A stretch of 22,558 bases of DNA from CAUZFZ01 sp963579025 (lineage in GTDB: Bacteria > Planctomycetota > Planctomycetia > Planctomycetales > Planctomycetaceae): contig CAUZFZ010000165.1 in NCBI GenBank assembly GCA_963579025.1, positions 1 to 22,558 of the forward strand, written 5' to 3'. This document shows, piece after piece, positions 14,935 to 21,888 of this stretch; positions within the stretch are counted from its first letter, which is position 1; every line of letters begins with the position of its first letter. A model generated the notes under the pieces. The model was not told the DNA's origin. It worked only from the letters and a program-made list of their open reading frames with translations, and did not search any database. The translations under genes and the position numbers were made by a program.

Positions 14935-16818
14935 ATGATTCGTCCGACCCGCAAGGCGGATAATCCTGCGTATGCCCTGCCCGGCAACGCCGGATCCTCT
15001 CCGTGTGTCGCCGCGTCGCTGTGTGCTCTCGCCACGTTAGTGATCTCCGGGTGTGCCAACTTTGTGGAAACCCGATCGATATCGGCGTTTACGGAAGCTC
15101 TTCAGACCGAAAACTTCGAGGAATTAAAGTCGAGTGCATCGGGACGGTTCGCGGACAAAGCTCTGCGTCGGCCTGATGCCGTCGAGGATTTTTCGCTGCT
15201 CAAGCTGCCCAAGGGCGATCTGGAAGTTACCAAAGTCGACGAAGTCAGCGAGTTTGAGCGACGTGTCACCGGACGCTTTGGCAAGAGCTCAAAGAAGTTC
15301 CGATTCAAGCTGGTGAAGAATTCGGATACCGGGAAATGGGTCGTCGACGACATCATTCTGACGCGCGAACGCGATGGAGTGACGTCGCACAAACCCGTCA
15401 CCGAGCTGATGGACCTGGTAGCCACCGTGCGGGAATTCCTGTCTGCCTGGGACCAGGGCCATCGACGCGAGATGCTGAGACTGGCGGAGCCGGACCTCGC
15501 GCGGATCATGGCATCGATCCCCCCGGCGTATCTGAAACGGCTCGCCGAACAGACGATCGGTGATCGAGCGTCCGAGACCCGACTGCGTCCGGAAGTGCAA
15601 ATGGACGAAGACGTTGCGGTCGTGCGTCTGCCACGCAAGTCCGGTCAGATGGTTATCTCTTTCCGTAAGCTGAAGGGGACCTGGCGAGTCGACGATCTGG
15701 CCGTGGAATCCCGACGCAATGGCGAGCACATCGGATCGGTTCGCCAGTTCGCCACAGTGCTCGCCTCGGCGGCAACATTCCTGGACGCGTACAACGGCGC
15801 AGACAAAGAGAAGTTGAAGAGCGTCACGCGACCGGTGTTTTTCGACAGCTGCCTGCAGTCGACTCGCCTGAGCACCGTACCACTGCCGACGGCCGAAGCT
15901 GCCGCAACGCTGTATGACGTGCGTCTCGAAAGCGGTTTTGCAGATTTCATGATCCCGCTCTCAAACGAAATCGTGAAGCTCAGCATGGTCCGCATCGAGG
16001 GGGAAGATTCGGAAACGCCGGTTCAATATCTGGTTGACGAAGTCACGCTGTATGAACTCGATGGCAGCGAGCAGAAGCGTCTGTCGGCCATGTTCCTGTC
16101 GCACGCAATGGTGCAGATTTTCTCCGAGTCACTTTCGCTGCGTGAACTGGATTCGGTTCGGCTGATGTCGACGGCTGACTTCCGCCGCGAAGTGTGGGAA
16201 CGGCCGGAGATGGACGACCGCCTGTTCCTCGACCTGCCCATGGTGGAGATTGAAAACGTCACACCACGAGTCCTTTCGACAATCTTCATGGGCCCGGTCA
16301 CACATGTAACGGTCAGTCAAGGCTCGCGTGCTCTGGTTTATGTCCTGCACGATCAGGGCGGGCAGTTGTTTGTGCACGATGTGCTGATGCCGGTGGTGGG
16401 CCGACCAAATTCACTGAGGCAGACACTCGCGGTCATGATTCCCGTGCTGCGGTTCGCCGAGGCATTGAAGAACACAGACATCGAATCACTGCAGCGACTC
16501 TCCTCTCGTGATTTGAATCATGCAGTGTGGCACACCGAACGCGTGCCACGCATCGGCTTGCAGCCAGCGGATCATTTCGCGGTCCCGCTGCGTGCGCTCG
16601 AATTCACCGAGGACCGCGCCGTCGCCAGCTTCGGAGACGACTACTTCGGAGCTCGCGTGCTGCTGGTGCGTGAAGGCGACCTGCTGGTGCTGGACGATGT
16701 CCGGCTCATCTCCGGTCCGGAAGACAAGCAGCGCGTCGACATGAAGGCAGCGATGCGAACTGAACTCTCCCGCTTCCGCGGCGGGAAACAGAGTGCTTCG
16801 AATGCACGCCCGAGATGA
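14935..16818 (+). CDS. Lipoprotein with five tandem ~112-aa repeats
   Basis: A predicted lipoprotein of 627 aa with no family I can name with certainty. The frame is open back to 14521, but that extension runs through the preceding gene and a palindromic repeat; the ATG at 14935 puts a hydrophobic segment and lipobox ISGC (Cys40) near the N-terminus. The mature part is five copies of one unit. Each starts with a helix (SISAFTEALQTENFEELKS at 48, TVREFLSAWDQGHRREMLRL at 164, then 278, 390 and 502) and ends with a strand of pattern W/Y/L-x-VDD-hydrophobic: WVVDDIIL 135, WRVDDLAV 250, YLVDEVTL 365, LFVHDVLM 478, LVLDDVRL 584. Helix-start then WxVDDxxL-end is what NTF2/SnoaL-like (DUF4440-type) folds show, so I infer a string of five such domains. 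It is anchored in the envelope; ligand or partner unknown. Confidence 0.8.
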   Translation: MIRPTRKADNPAYALPGNAGSSPCVAASLCALATLVISGCANFVETRSISAFTEALQTENFEELKSSASGRFADKALRRPDAVEDFSLLKLPKGDLEVTKVDEVSEFERRVTGRFGKSSKKFRFKLVKNSDTGKWVVDDIILTRERDGVTSHKPVTELMDLVATVREFLSAWDQGHRREMLRLAEPDLARIMASIPPAYLKRLAEQTIGDRASETRLRPEVQMDEDVAVVRLPRKSGQMVISFRKLKGTWRVDDLAVESRRNGEHIGSVRQFATVLASAATFLDAYNGADKEKLKSVTRPVFFDSCLQSTRLSTVPLPTAEAAATLYDVRLESGFADFMIPLSNEIVKLSMVRIEGEDSETPVQYLVDEVTLYELDGSEQKRLSAMFLSHAMVQIFSESLSLRELDSVRLMSTADFRREVWERPEMDDRLFLDLPMVEIENVTPRVLSTIFMGPVTHVTVSQGSRALVYVLHDQGGQLFVHDVLMPVVGRPNSLRQTLAVMIPVLRFAEALKNTDIESLQRLSSRDLNHAVWHTERVPRIGLQPADHFAVPLRALEFTEDRAVASFGDDYFGARVLLVREGDLLVLDDVRLISGPEDKQRVDMKAAMRTELSRFRGGKQSASNARPR

Positions 16819-16904
16819 TGGGTGACTGGCCGTTGTCAGGCAGAGCAGTCCAGCGGCCGGTGCGCATGTGAAATCTCAGAGCACCGCAATCAGTCAGGCA
16901 CACA

Positions 16905-17039
16905 CTAGTGCTTTGTCAGAGTCAAAAGTCAGGGTGGCTGGGGTCGAACGAAGTGAGCCCCCAGTCCGACAACGCTGGGGGCTCGCTTCGCTCGACCCCA
17001 GCCACCCAACCCTAAGTTTCCACCATGACAAAGCACTAG
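16905..17039. mobile_element. MITE-like palindromic element (135 bp)
   Basis: Terminal inverted repeats CTAGTGCTTTGTCA (16905-16918) and TGACAAAGCACTAG (17026-17039) are a perfect 14-bp match. Inner 33-nt arms at 16932-16964 and 16975-17007 pair with two mismatches around a 10-nt loop. There is no coding capacity. If the TA pairs at 16906-16907 and 17037-17038 are target duplications, this fits elements mobilised by an IS630/Tc1-mariner-type transposase; that link is inference. Confidence 0.75.
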
Positions 17040-17163
17040 AGCGTTTTCAGAGTTGGTTTGCAGTGGAGCGATGTGCCGCTAGCCGTAAGGACTCGGGCAT
17101 TTGTCCGCCCGGCCGCTTACGCGTCACGGCTCACCCCGGAAGACCAATTCTGAAAATGTTCTA
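17037..17163. mobile_element. Second MITE-like element abutting the first (127 bp)
   Basis: The ends TAGAGCGTTTTCAGAGTTGG (from 17037) and the reverse complement of 17143-17163 match at 18 of 21 positions. The interior has a further weak inverted pair around GCCGTAAGG (17082-17090) and CCGCTTACG (17113-17121). It is flanked by TA on both sides (17037-17038, 17162-17163), and the left TA is shared with the neighbouring element. Together the two elements fill most of the 342-nt gap 16819-17160, which holds no gene. Confidence 0.65.
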
Positions 17164-18030
17164 ATCGCGCACGGTTGGGTCGACGTCGATTTCGCATTCA
17201 ATGACTTCGACACCGCCGCGTTCTTCGATCAGGATCGAGAATTCGCGGTTGCCTCGCACCGCGGATTGAGCCACATCCACGAAGGATGATCCGCGTACGG
17301 TCAGTCCGGCACGCCCATTCCCGGTCAGTACCACATTGTCGATCGTGATACTCTCGGCGCGGTCGTGCAGTTGAATGCCATCCAGCCGAAAATGTCGGAT
17401 CAGCAGGCCTGAGATCCGCACGTCGTGGGCATCCATGATGGTGATGCCGCAGTCGCGACGAGCAATCGCGAATCCCTGCTCTGCGGGATCCGCATTGCGT
17501 TGGGCCTGAAAGTACATCGCCCCTTTGAAGACGCACCAGTGGTCGTCAGGAAGCTTGGGCACGCGGAACCACGTCTCTCCAGCGGCCGGTCGCAGTTCCG
17601 GCAGGGCCTCGCCGTCACGGACGAGCTGAAAGTGACCTTTTCGATGCGGCACGACTTTCCACACGTCCGTTCTCACTTCCTGCCATGCGGACGGCGGCAA
17701 CGTCATCGCGCCCGTAAGTACGGCACCGTTGCCAATAATGCGAAACGGCCGCAACGGTGAACCGCTCACGCGACGACCAACCAGCGTCAGCGAATCGTAA
17801 TACGGAACGCCGGTGTTGGTGATGTGGATGGAATCGCCGCGACCGGCGAGTTTCAGGGCTCGCGAGATCGACCAGACAGGCCCGGCGAATTCTCCGATGA
17901 CCTGCTGTGAGCTGCCGTCGCTCCGATCGGTCCCAACGCGATTGTTGACGTACACGACTCGTGCGCTGGCTGTGCCAATCGCAACAGTCAGGCAGGCAAG
18001 AGTCAGCAATGCAGGCACACAACGTCGCAT
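17161..18030 (-). CDS. Secreted right-handed parallel beta-helix protein
   Basis: A 289-aa exported protein with signal peptide MRRCVPALLTLACLTVAIG and cleavage expected after TASA (~23). VVYVNNRVGTDRSDGSS resembles the opening of pectate-lyase-like (DUF1565-type) proteins. Further on, short strands with repeating polar-hydrophobic pattern appear (GITIMDAHDVRISGLLIRHF, DGIQLHDRAESITIDNVVLT, AGLTVRGSSFVDVAQS, FSILIEERGGVEVIECEI): about four coils of a beta-helix. Such proteins bind or cleave polysaccharides; no catalytic set is recognisable. The stop codon TAG consists of the TA target site plus the first base of the adjoining MITE, so the C-terminus may have been cut or altered by insertion. 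The start at 18030 has a weak Shine-Dalgarno. It lies downstream of the dehydrogenase gene across a 99-nt structured spacer. Confidence 0.78.
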   Translation of the reverse strand: MRRCVPALLTLACLTVAIGTASARVVYVNNRVGTDRSDGSSQQVIGEFAGPVWSISRALKLAGRGDSIHITNTGVPYYDSLTLVGRRVSGSPLRPFRIIGNGAVLTGAMTLPPSAWQEVRTDVWKVVPHRKGHFQLVRDGEALPELRPAAGETWFRVPKLPDDHWCVFKGAMYFQAQRNADPAEQGFAIARRDCGITIMDAHDVRISGLLIRHFRLDGIQLHDRAESITIDNVVLTGNGRAGLTVRGSSFVDVAQSAVRGNREFSILIEERGGVEVIECEIDVDPTVRD

Positions 18031-18039
18031 GGGTAATCT

Positions 18040-18125
18040 CGTTCGTAGTAACCGGATTTATCCGGTTCTGGTTGACGGGCAACCACACAAGCGCGGTTAC
18101 AACAAGAGGTCAGCTACTACGAACG
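18040..18125 (-). promoter_or_regulatory. Candidate structured RNA / leader element
   Basis: Perfect 11-bp arms CGTTCGTAGTA (18040-18050) and TACTACGAACG (18115-18125) enclose two further hairpins: ACCGGA/TCCGGT (18051-18056 with 18061-18066, 4-nt loop), directly abutting the closing stem, and TGGTTG/CAACCA (18069-18074 with 18080-18085, 5-nt loop). Read on the minus strand this multibranch fold fills the spacer between the dehydrogenase stop (18130) and the beta-helix start (18030), ending 9 nt before the ATG. There is no U tract, so it is not a plain terminator. It could be a leader, a processed intercistronic element or a repeat. Confidence 0.45.
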
Positions 18126-18129
18126 ATCG

Positions 18130-19077
18130 TCAGTTCGAGTGGACCTGGTACGGCAATTCCCGCCCGGCCAGCCCGGCTGCCAGATTCTCGATCGTCATTT
18201 CCATCATTCTCTGCCTGGTCCGATGAGACGCACTGCCCAGATGTGGGGCGATCACCAGATTCTCCAGTTTCAGCAGCGGGTGGTCGCGCGGCAGCGGTTC
18301 CGGATCCGTGACATCCAGCGCGGCTCCGCGGATTCCACCGGCTGTGAGGATTTCGCAAAGGTCATCAGTTACGACGACCGGCCCGCGAGCCATGTTGATC
18401 AGCGTGGCCGTGGGCTGCATCAGTTCCAGTTGAGCCCGACCGATCATCCCTGTCGTTTCTGGAGTCAGTGGGCAGTTGAGCGACACGTAGTCACTTTCCC
18501 GCAGCAAGTCGTCCAGCGACCGGTACTCGACACCCAGTTCGGCTTCTCCCGCTTCGTCCCGGTTTCGGTTGTGATACAGAATTCGCATATCGAACGCGCT
18601 CGCCCGTTTAACGACTTCTTTTCCGATCCGCCCCATCCCGACGATGCCCAGCGTGCTGCCGGTGACTTCGCGTCCGATCAGAATCGCCGGGTCATAGTGC
18701 GTGAATTCCGGACTGCGAGCGAAGTGATCTCCGACCACAATGTTTCGGGCCGAAGCCATCAACAGGGCCATGGTCATGTCGGCCGTGCCGGCATTCAGAC
18801 AGCCGGGCGTGTTGCCCACCGGCAGACCGCGCTCGGTCGCGGCCGCAACGTCGATATGGTCGACTCCGACTCCGTGGTTGCTGATGACTTTCAGACGCGG
18901 CATGCGGTCCATCAAAGCTCCATCGACGGCGACATGTCCGTACGTGATCACCGCGACGCACGTGTCGAGTGCCGCGGAGCCTTTGGAGAGGTCCCATTGA
19001 AAGACGTCGTACTCGTCTCCCAGCATTCCGAGCATCGGTTGCGGCAGGCCGTCTCCCATGACTGGAGTCGCGGGCAT
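18130..19077 (-). CDS. D-2-hydroxyacid dehydrogenase (NAD(P)-dependent)
   Basis: Cytosolic oxidoreductase interconverting a 2-oxoacid and a D-2-hydroxyacid, in the family of glyoxylate/hydroxypyruvate reductase and phosphoglycerate dehydrogenase. The 315-aa product shows the split substrate domain (SNHGVGVDHIDVAAATERG at 67-85), the dinucleotide-binding loop LGIVGMGRIGKEV (143-155), and the catalytic trio Arg231 (NMARGPVV), Glu260 (DVTDPEPLPRDHPL) and His279 (APHLGSAS). There is no ACT domain, so it is not a full-length SerA type. The residue after the binding strand is Asn (ILYHNRNRD), with Arg beside it, which makes NADPH use plausible; this is inference. Start at 19077 is firm: AGGAG lies 6 nt upstream. 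Overlapping inverted repeats occur about 40 nt before the start codon. Confidence 0.93.
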   Translation of the reverse strand: MPATPVMGDGLPQPMLGMLGDEYDVFQWDLSKGSAALDTCVAVITYGHVAVDGALMDRMPRLKVISNHGVGVDHIDVAAATERGLPVGNTPGCLNAGTADMTMALLMASARNIVVGDHFARSPEFTHYDPAILIGREVTGSTLGIVGMGRIGKEVVKRASAFDMRILYHNRNRDEAGEAELGVEYRSLDDLLRESDYVSLNCPLTPETTGMIGRAQLELMQPTATLINMARGPVVVTDDLCEILTAGGIRGAALDVTDPEPLPRDHPLLKLENLVIAPHLGSASHRTRQRMMEMTIENLAAGLAGRELPYQVHSN

Positions 19078-19083
19078 GTTGTT

Positions 19084-19088
19084 CTCCT
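19084..19088 (-). promoter_or_regulatory. Strong ribosome binding site of the dehydrogenase gene
   Basis: AGGAG on the minus strand, 6 nt before the ATG at 19077. It is one of the clearest Shine-Dalgarno sequences in the window. Confidence 0.7.
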
Positions 19089-19116
19089 GATGTTGATACG
19101 GACAGAAAATCAGCGA

Positions 19117-19142
19117 ATTTCAGTGGGATACTGAAATCCCAC
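19117..19142 (-). promoter_or_regulatory. Overlapping, mutually exclusive inverted repeats
   Basis: On the minus strand GTGGGAT (19142-19136) pairs with ATCCCAC (19129-19123), and ATTTCAG (19137-19131) pairs with CTGAAAT (19123-19117). Both are perfect 7-bp stems, and they cannot form at once. The block lies about 40 nt before the dehydrogenase start, so it could be an mRNA switch or a protein operator. Confidence 0.35.
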
Positions 19143-19286
19143 AGCTTCCCTCGGCTGAAGCAGATCATAAGCGGTTGTGGCTCCGCTGTAGCGTGGACGC
19201 CACGATCCGTTGAGGCGGTTGTGGACGCGCGTGCGAATAAGGCCGGGAAGAGCTAAATTGCGACATTGTTTCGTCCATTTTTTGCC

Positions 19287-19367
19287 CCCTCTCCCCCGAA
19301 ACATTGGCGCGGTCGACTCTCTATTTTGCAGCAGAGCCCTGCATCGCCAATGTTTTGGGGGAGAGGG
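19287..19367. repeat. Palindromic repeat, 23-nt arms (first of pair)
   Basis: CCCTCTCCCCCGAAACATTG plus GCG (19287-19309) pairs with 19345-19367 with a single mismatch, around a 35-nt loop. It lies in the 547-nt gap between the divergent dehydrogenase and mutL genes, where no terminator is needed, so I read it as a dispersed repeat. Confidence 0.75.
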
Positions 19368-19402
19368 CTGGGGTGAGGGGGCTTTCACTCAGCGTCCCAT
19401 TC

Positions 19403-19480
19403 CCCCTCACCCCCACGAATGCGGAGTACGTCGAATCTGCGTAGGAACGCTGTTTCTGCCGCATTCGCGGGGGAGAGGGG
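19403..19480. repeat. Palindromic repeat, 22-nt arms (second of pair)
   Basis: CCCCTCACCCCCACGAATGC plus GG (19403-19424) pairs with 19459-19480 with two mismatches, around a 34-nt loop. The outer C-rich/G-rich portion matches the preceding repeat, but the inner stem sequence (GAATGCGG) is different. Confidence 0.75.
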
Positions 19481-19613
19481 GCTAAAAGTGTGCAAATTCA
19501 TGAAGCGTAAGCGGGGGTGTCTTCGCAACCCGTTTCCTCATGGACGCTAACGCGTCGGGTTGCCATCGTCAGAATGCTTGTCGAGAAAACAAAACTCGAC
19601 GCATTTGCAATGC

Positions 19614-19619
19614 AGAGGA
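19614..19619 (+). promoter_or_regulatory. Ribosome binding site fixing the mutL start
   Basis: AGAGGA lies 5 nt before the ATG at 19625. It supports this start over in-frame upstream candidates at 19517 and 19610. Confidence 0.6.
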
Positions 19620-19624
19620 AGCGG

Positions 19625-21709
19625 ATGTCTCGAATACAGCAGCTTGATGCGAGTGTGATCAACAAGATCGCGGCGGGCGAGGTCATCGAACGCCCGGCCA
19701 ACGTGGTCAAGGAACTTCTGGAAAACAGCATTGATGCCCTGGCGACGCGCGTCGAAGTCGACATCGTCGAAGGCGGCGCCGAGCTGATTCGTATCACGGA
19801 CGACGGACAGGGCATCCATCCGGATGATGTGCTGCTGACAGTCGCCAGCCATGCGACCAGCAAGATTCGCACGGCCGAAGACCTCTTTTATGTGCAGACG
19901 ATGGGTTTTCGCGGCGAAGCACTGGCATCGATCGCGGAAGTTTCTCAGTTCCGCTTCCGCAGCCGCCAACATGACGCGCTGGCCGGTGTCGAGCTGAACG
20001 TCAACTGTGGAGAGATCAGTCCACCCGAGCCCTGCGGGTGCCCGCCCGGCACAACGATCGAAATTCGGGCGCTGTTTTCCAGCACGCCGGTGCGTCGCAA
20101 GTTCCTGCGTACGAAGTCGACAGAATTCGGTCACATCAACGAGCAGTTCACGCGCATCGCTCTGGCCAATCCGCGGCTGCACATGGTCCTGCGGCACAAC
20201 AACAAAGTCGTGCTGGATCTGCCGCCAGCGGCACAACTGATCGATCGCCTGCGACTGTTCTTTGGCGACTCGCTCGCCGAACAACTCATCTATGTCGAAA
20301 GCGAGTTCGAGGATGTGAAGTTTTCCGGTTACGTGGCTCATCCGAGCCAGAGCAAGTCCAGCCGCAAGTGGCAGCACTTCTTTCTGAACGGTCGCTGGTT
20401 TCAGGACCGCTCACTCCAGCATGCTCTGACAGAGGCTTACCGCGGCATTCTGATGGTCGGCCGCCAGCCCATCGCGTTTCTGTTCGTCGACATGCCGCCG
20501 TCGTCTTTCGATATCAATGTGCATCCCACAAAGATCGAAGTCCGCTTTGTCGACAGTCAGCAGCTTTACCGGCAACTCCTGTCGATGCTCCGCACAAAGT
20601 TCCTGGGCATCGACCTCGATTCCCAGATGAAACTCGGTTCACGCAAGGGCGACGACGACTCATCTGCTGACGGATCGACCGGTTCCGGCAGCCCGAAGGA
20701 ACTGCAGGCAGAGCTGAATGACTGGGCCGGCAGCCAGACCGGGTCGCCGACAACATCGAGTGGCGCATCGCGCGGCTACCTGGGCGACAGTCCGCCGGTG
20801 ACGACATGGTCGCTTGGGTCCGCCCGACGCGAGGCGGCGCTGATAGCGGGTCCTGCTCCAGAGCATCGCCCGACTGAAGACGTGCGTGCGGAACAATCAG
20901 CACAGGACGATGACACACTCGCCGACGTGGCGGACCTGCCGGAAACGGAAGCGGCAGCCGAAGAACTGTTTGTCGGTCGAGAGTCGTTGCCCGTGACTGC
21001 TGACGACGCAACGGATGAAATGAGTGCGACTGAAATGGCCGACCTGTTGCGGAGAGCAGCCGCAGCAACTTCCGGCGCAGCAGACGTTCCGGAAACGCCC
21101 TCGTCGAAGCCACAACCCGGCGTCGGCGAACAGTCCGGGCTGCGAGCGATGCAGATCATGGACTGCTACCTGATCGCCGAGACCGATCAGGGCATGCTGA
21201 TGGTTGACCAGCATGCTCTGCACGAACGGATCATCTACGAATACCTGCGGCCGCGCGTGCTGGAGAACTCGGTGGAATCGCAGCGTCTGCTGATTCCCGA
21301 ATCGATCGAGTTGAACGCGCGCGAAGCGGCATTGATCATCGAACACGCGGATGTGCTGGGCCAGCTGGGCATCGGCGTTGAAGAATTCGGGGCCAACACT
21401 GTGCTGGTGAATGCCTGGCCGGTGATGCTGCAGAAGGCACGGCCGGCCGATCTGATGCGTGACATCGTCGAGCAGCTTGAATCGAATGACAAAAAACCAA
21501 CGCGCCGCGATGTGTTGGATTCGCTGTTGCACATGACGTCGTGCAAAGCCGCGATCAAAGCCGGGCAGCGACTGACTCCCGAGGAAATCGACAGCCTGCT
21601 GGCTCAGCGGCACCTGATCGACGACGCCCATCATTGCCCGCACGGCCGCCCGACAGCTCTCCTCTTAAGCCAGGCAGAACTCGATCGTCGGTTTGGACGG
21701 TTGGGATAA
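19625..21709 (+). CDS. mutL: DNA mismatch repair protein MutL (endonuclease type)
   Basis: Mismatch-repair ATPase that couples MutS recognition to strand removal. The 694-aa product starts with the canonical MSRIQQLDASVINKIAAGEV. The GHKL ATPase motifs are ELLENSIDA (Glu30, Asn34), DDGQGI (59-64), ASHATSKI (74-81) and GFRGEALASI (94-103). The transducer domain follows with FFLNGRWFQD and FDINVHPTKIEVRF. A long, poorly conserved linker spans about 335-505, rich in Ser, Ala, Asp and Glu. The C-terminal dimerisation domain carries the metal-binding endonuclease motif DQHALHERIIYE (from Asp528), plus SCKAAIKAG (~640) and CPHGRP (~670). Endonuclease MutL is typical of bacteria without MutH, so strand nicking is likely done by this protein. 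It is divergent from the dehydrogenase, and no mutS is in the window. Confidence 0.97.
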   Translation: MSRIQQLDASVINKIAAGEVIERPANVVKELLENSIDALATRVEVDIVEGGAELIRITDDGQGIHPDDVLLTVASHATSKIRTAEDLFYVQTMGFRGEALASIAEVSQFRFRSRQHDALAGVELNVNCGEISPPEPCGCPPGTTIEIRALFSSTPVRRKFLRTKSTEFGHINEQFTRIALANPRLHMVLRHNNKVVLDLPPAAQLIDRLRLFFGDSLAEQLIYVESEFEDVKFSGYVAHPSQSKSSRKWQHFFLNGRWFQDRSLQHALTEAYRGILMVGRQPIAFLFVDMPPSSFDINVHPTKIEVRFVDSQQLYRQLLSMLRTKFLGIDLDSQMKLGSRKGDDDSSADGSTGSGSPKELQAELNDWAGSQTGSPTTSSGASRGYLGDSPPVTTWSLGSARREAALIAGPAPEHRPTEDVRAEQSAQDDDTLADVADLPETEAAAEELFVGRESLPVTADDATDEMSATEMADLLRRAAAATSGAADVPETPSSKPQPGVGEQSGLRAMQIMDCYLIAETDQGMLMVDQHALHERIIYEYLRPRVLENSVESQRLLIPESIELNAREAALIIEHADVLGQLGIGVEEFGANTVLVNAWPVMLQKARPADLMRDIVEQLESNDKKPTRRDVLDSLLHMTSCKAAIKAGQRLTPEEIDSLLAQRHLIDDAHHCPHGRPTALLLSQAELDRRFGRLG

Positions 21710-21735
21710 CCCGCGAGGCCGTTTTCGAACTCATG

Positions 21736-21809
21736 AGACCCGCCCGCTCAATTTCGGGCCGAGCTACATGGGGTCTGTTGGTTCATCGCCACCGGGCTTG
21801 CCCCGGTGG
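21736..21809. terminator. Two stem-loops after mutL (possible terminator or repeat)
   Basis: A first structure combines AGACCC/GGGTCT (21736-21741 with 21771-21776) and GCCCG/CGGGC (21742-21746 with 21755-21759). A second hairpin, CCACCGGG (21789-21796) with CCCGGTGG (21802-21809), has a 5-nt loop and is followed by TTT. The second could end mutL transcription weakly; its sequence also resembles short dispersed repeats. I see no gene in 21710-21888. Confidence 0.45.
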
Positions 21810-21875
21810 TTTCACGTCTTCTGTACTACCCATAAACGAATACATTCGAACTAGATAGATGTGCGTCCTATTAAC

Positions 21876-21881
21876 AAGGGA
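21876..21881 (+). promoter_or_regulatory. Ribosome binding site favouring a GTG start
   Basis: AAGGGA lies 7 nt before the GTG at 21889. The alternative in-frame ATG at 21859 is preceded by no purine-rich element. Confidence 0.5.
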
Positions 21882-21888
21882 AAGAACT

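Noticed and set aside
18139..19134. 331-aa plus-strand open frame
   Set aside because: It is an exact shadow of the D-2-hydroxyacid dehydrogenase gene.
19117..19142. H-type pseudoknot using both inverted repeats at once
   Set aside because: No linker remains to cross the 7-bp stem, so both stems cannot form together; I treat them as alternatives.
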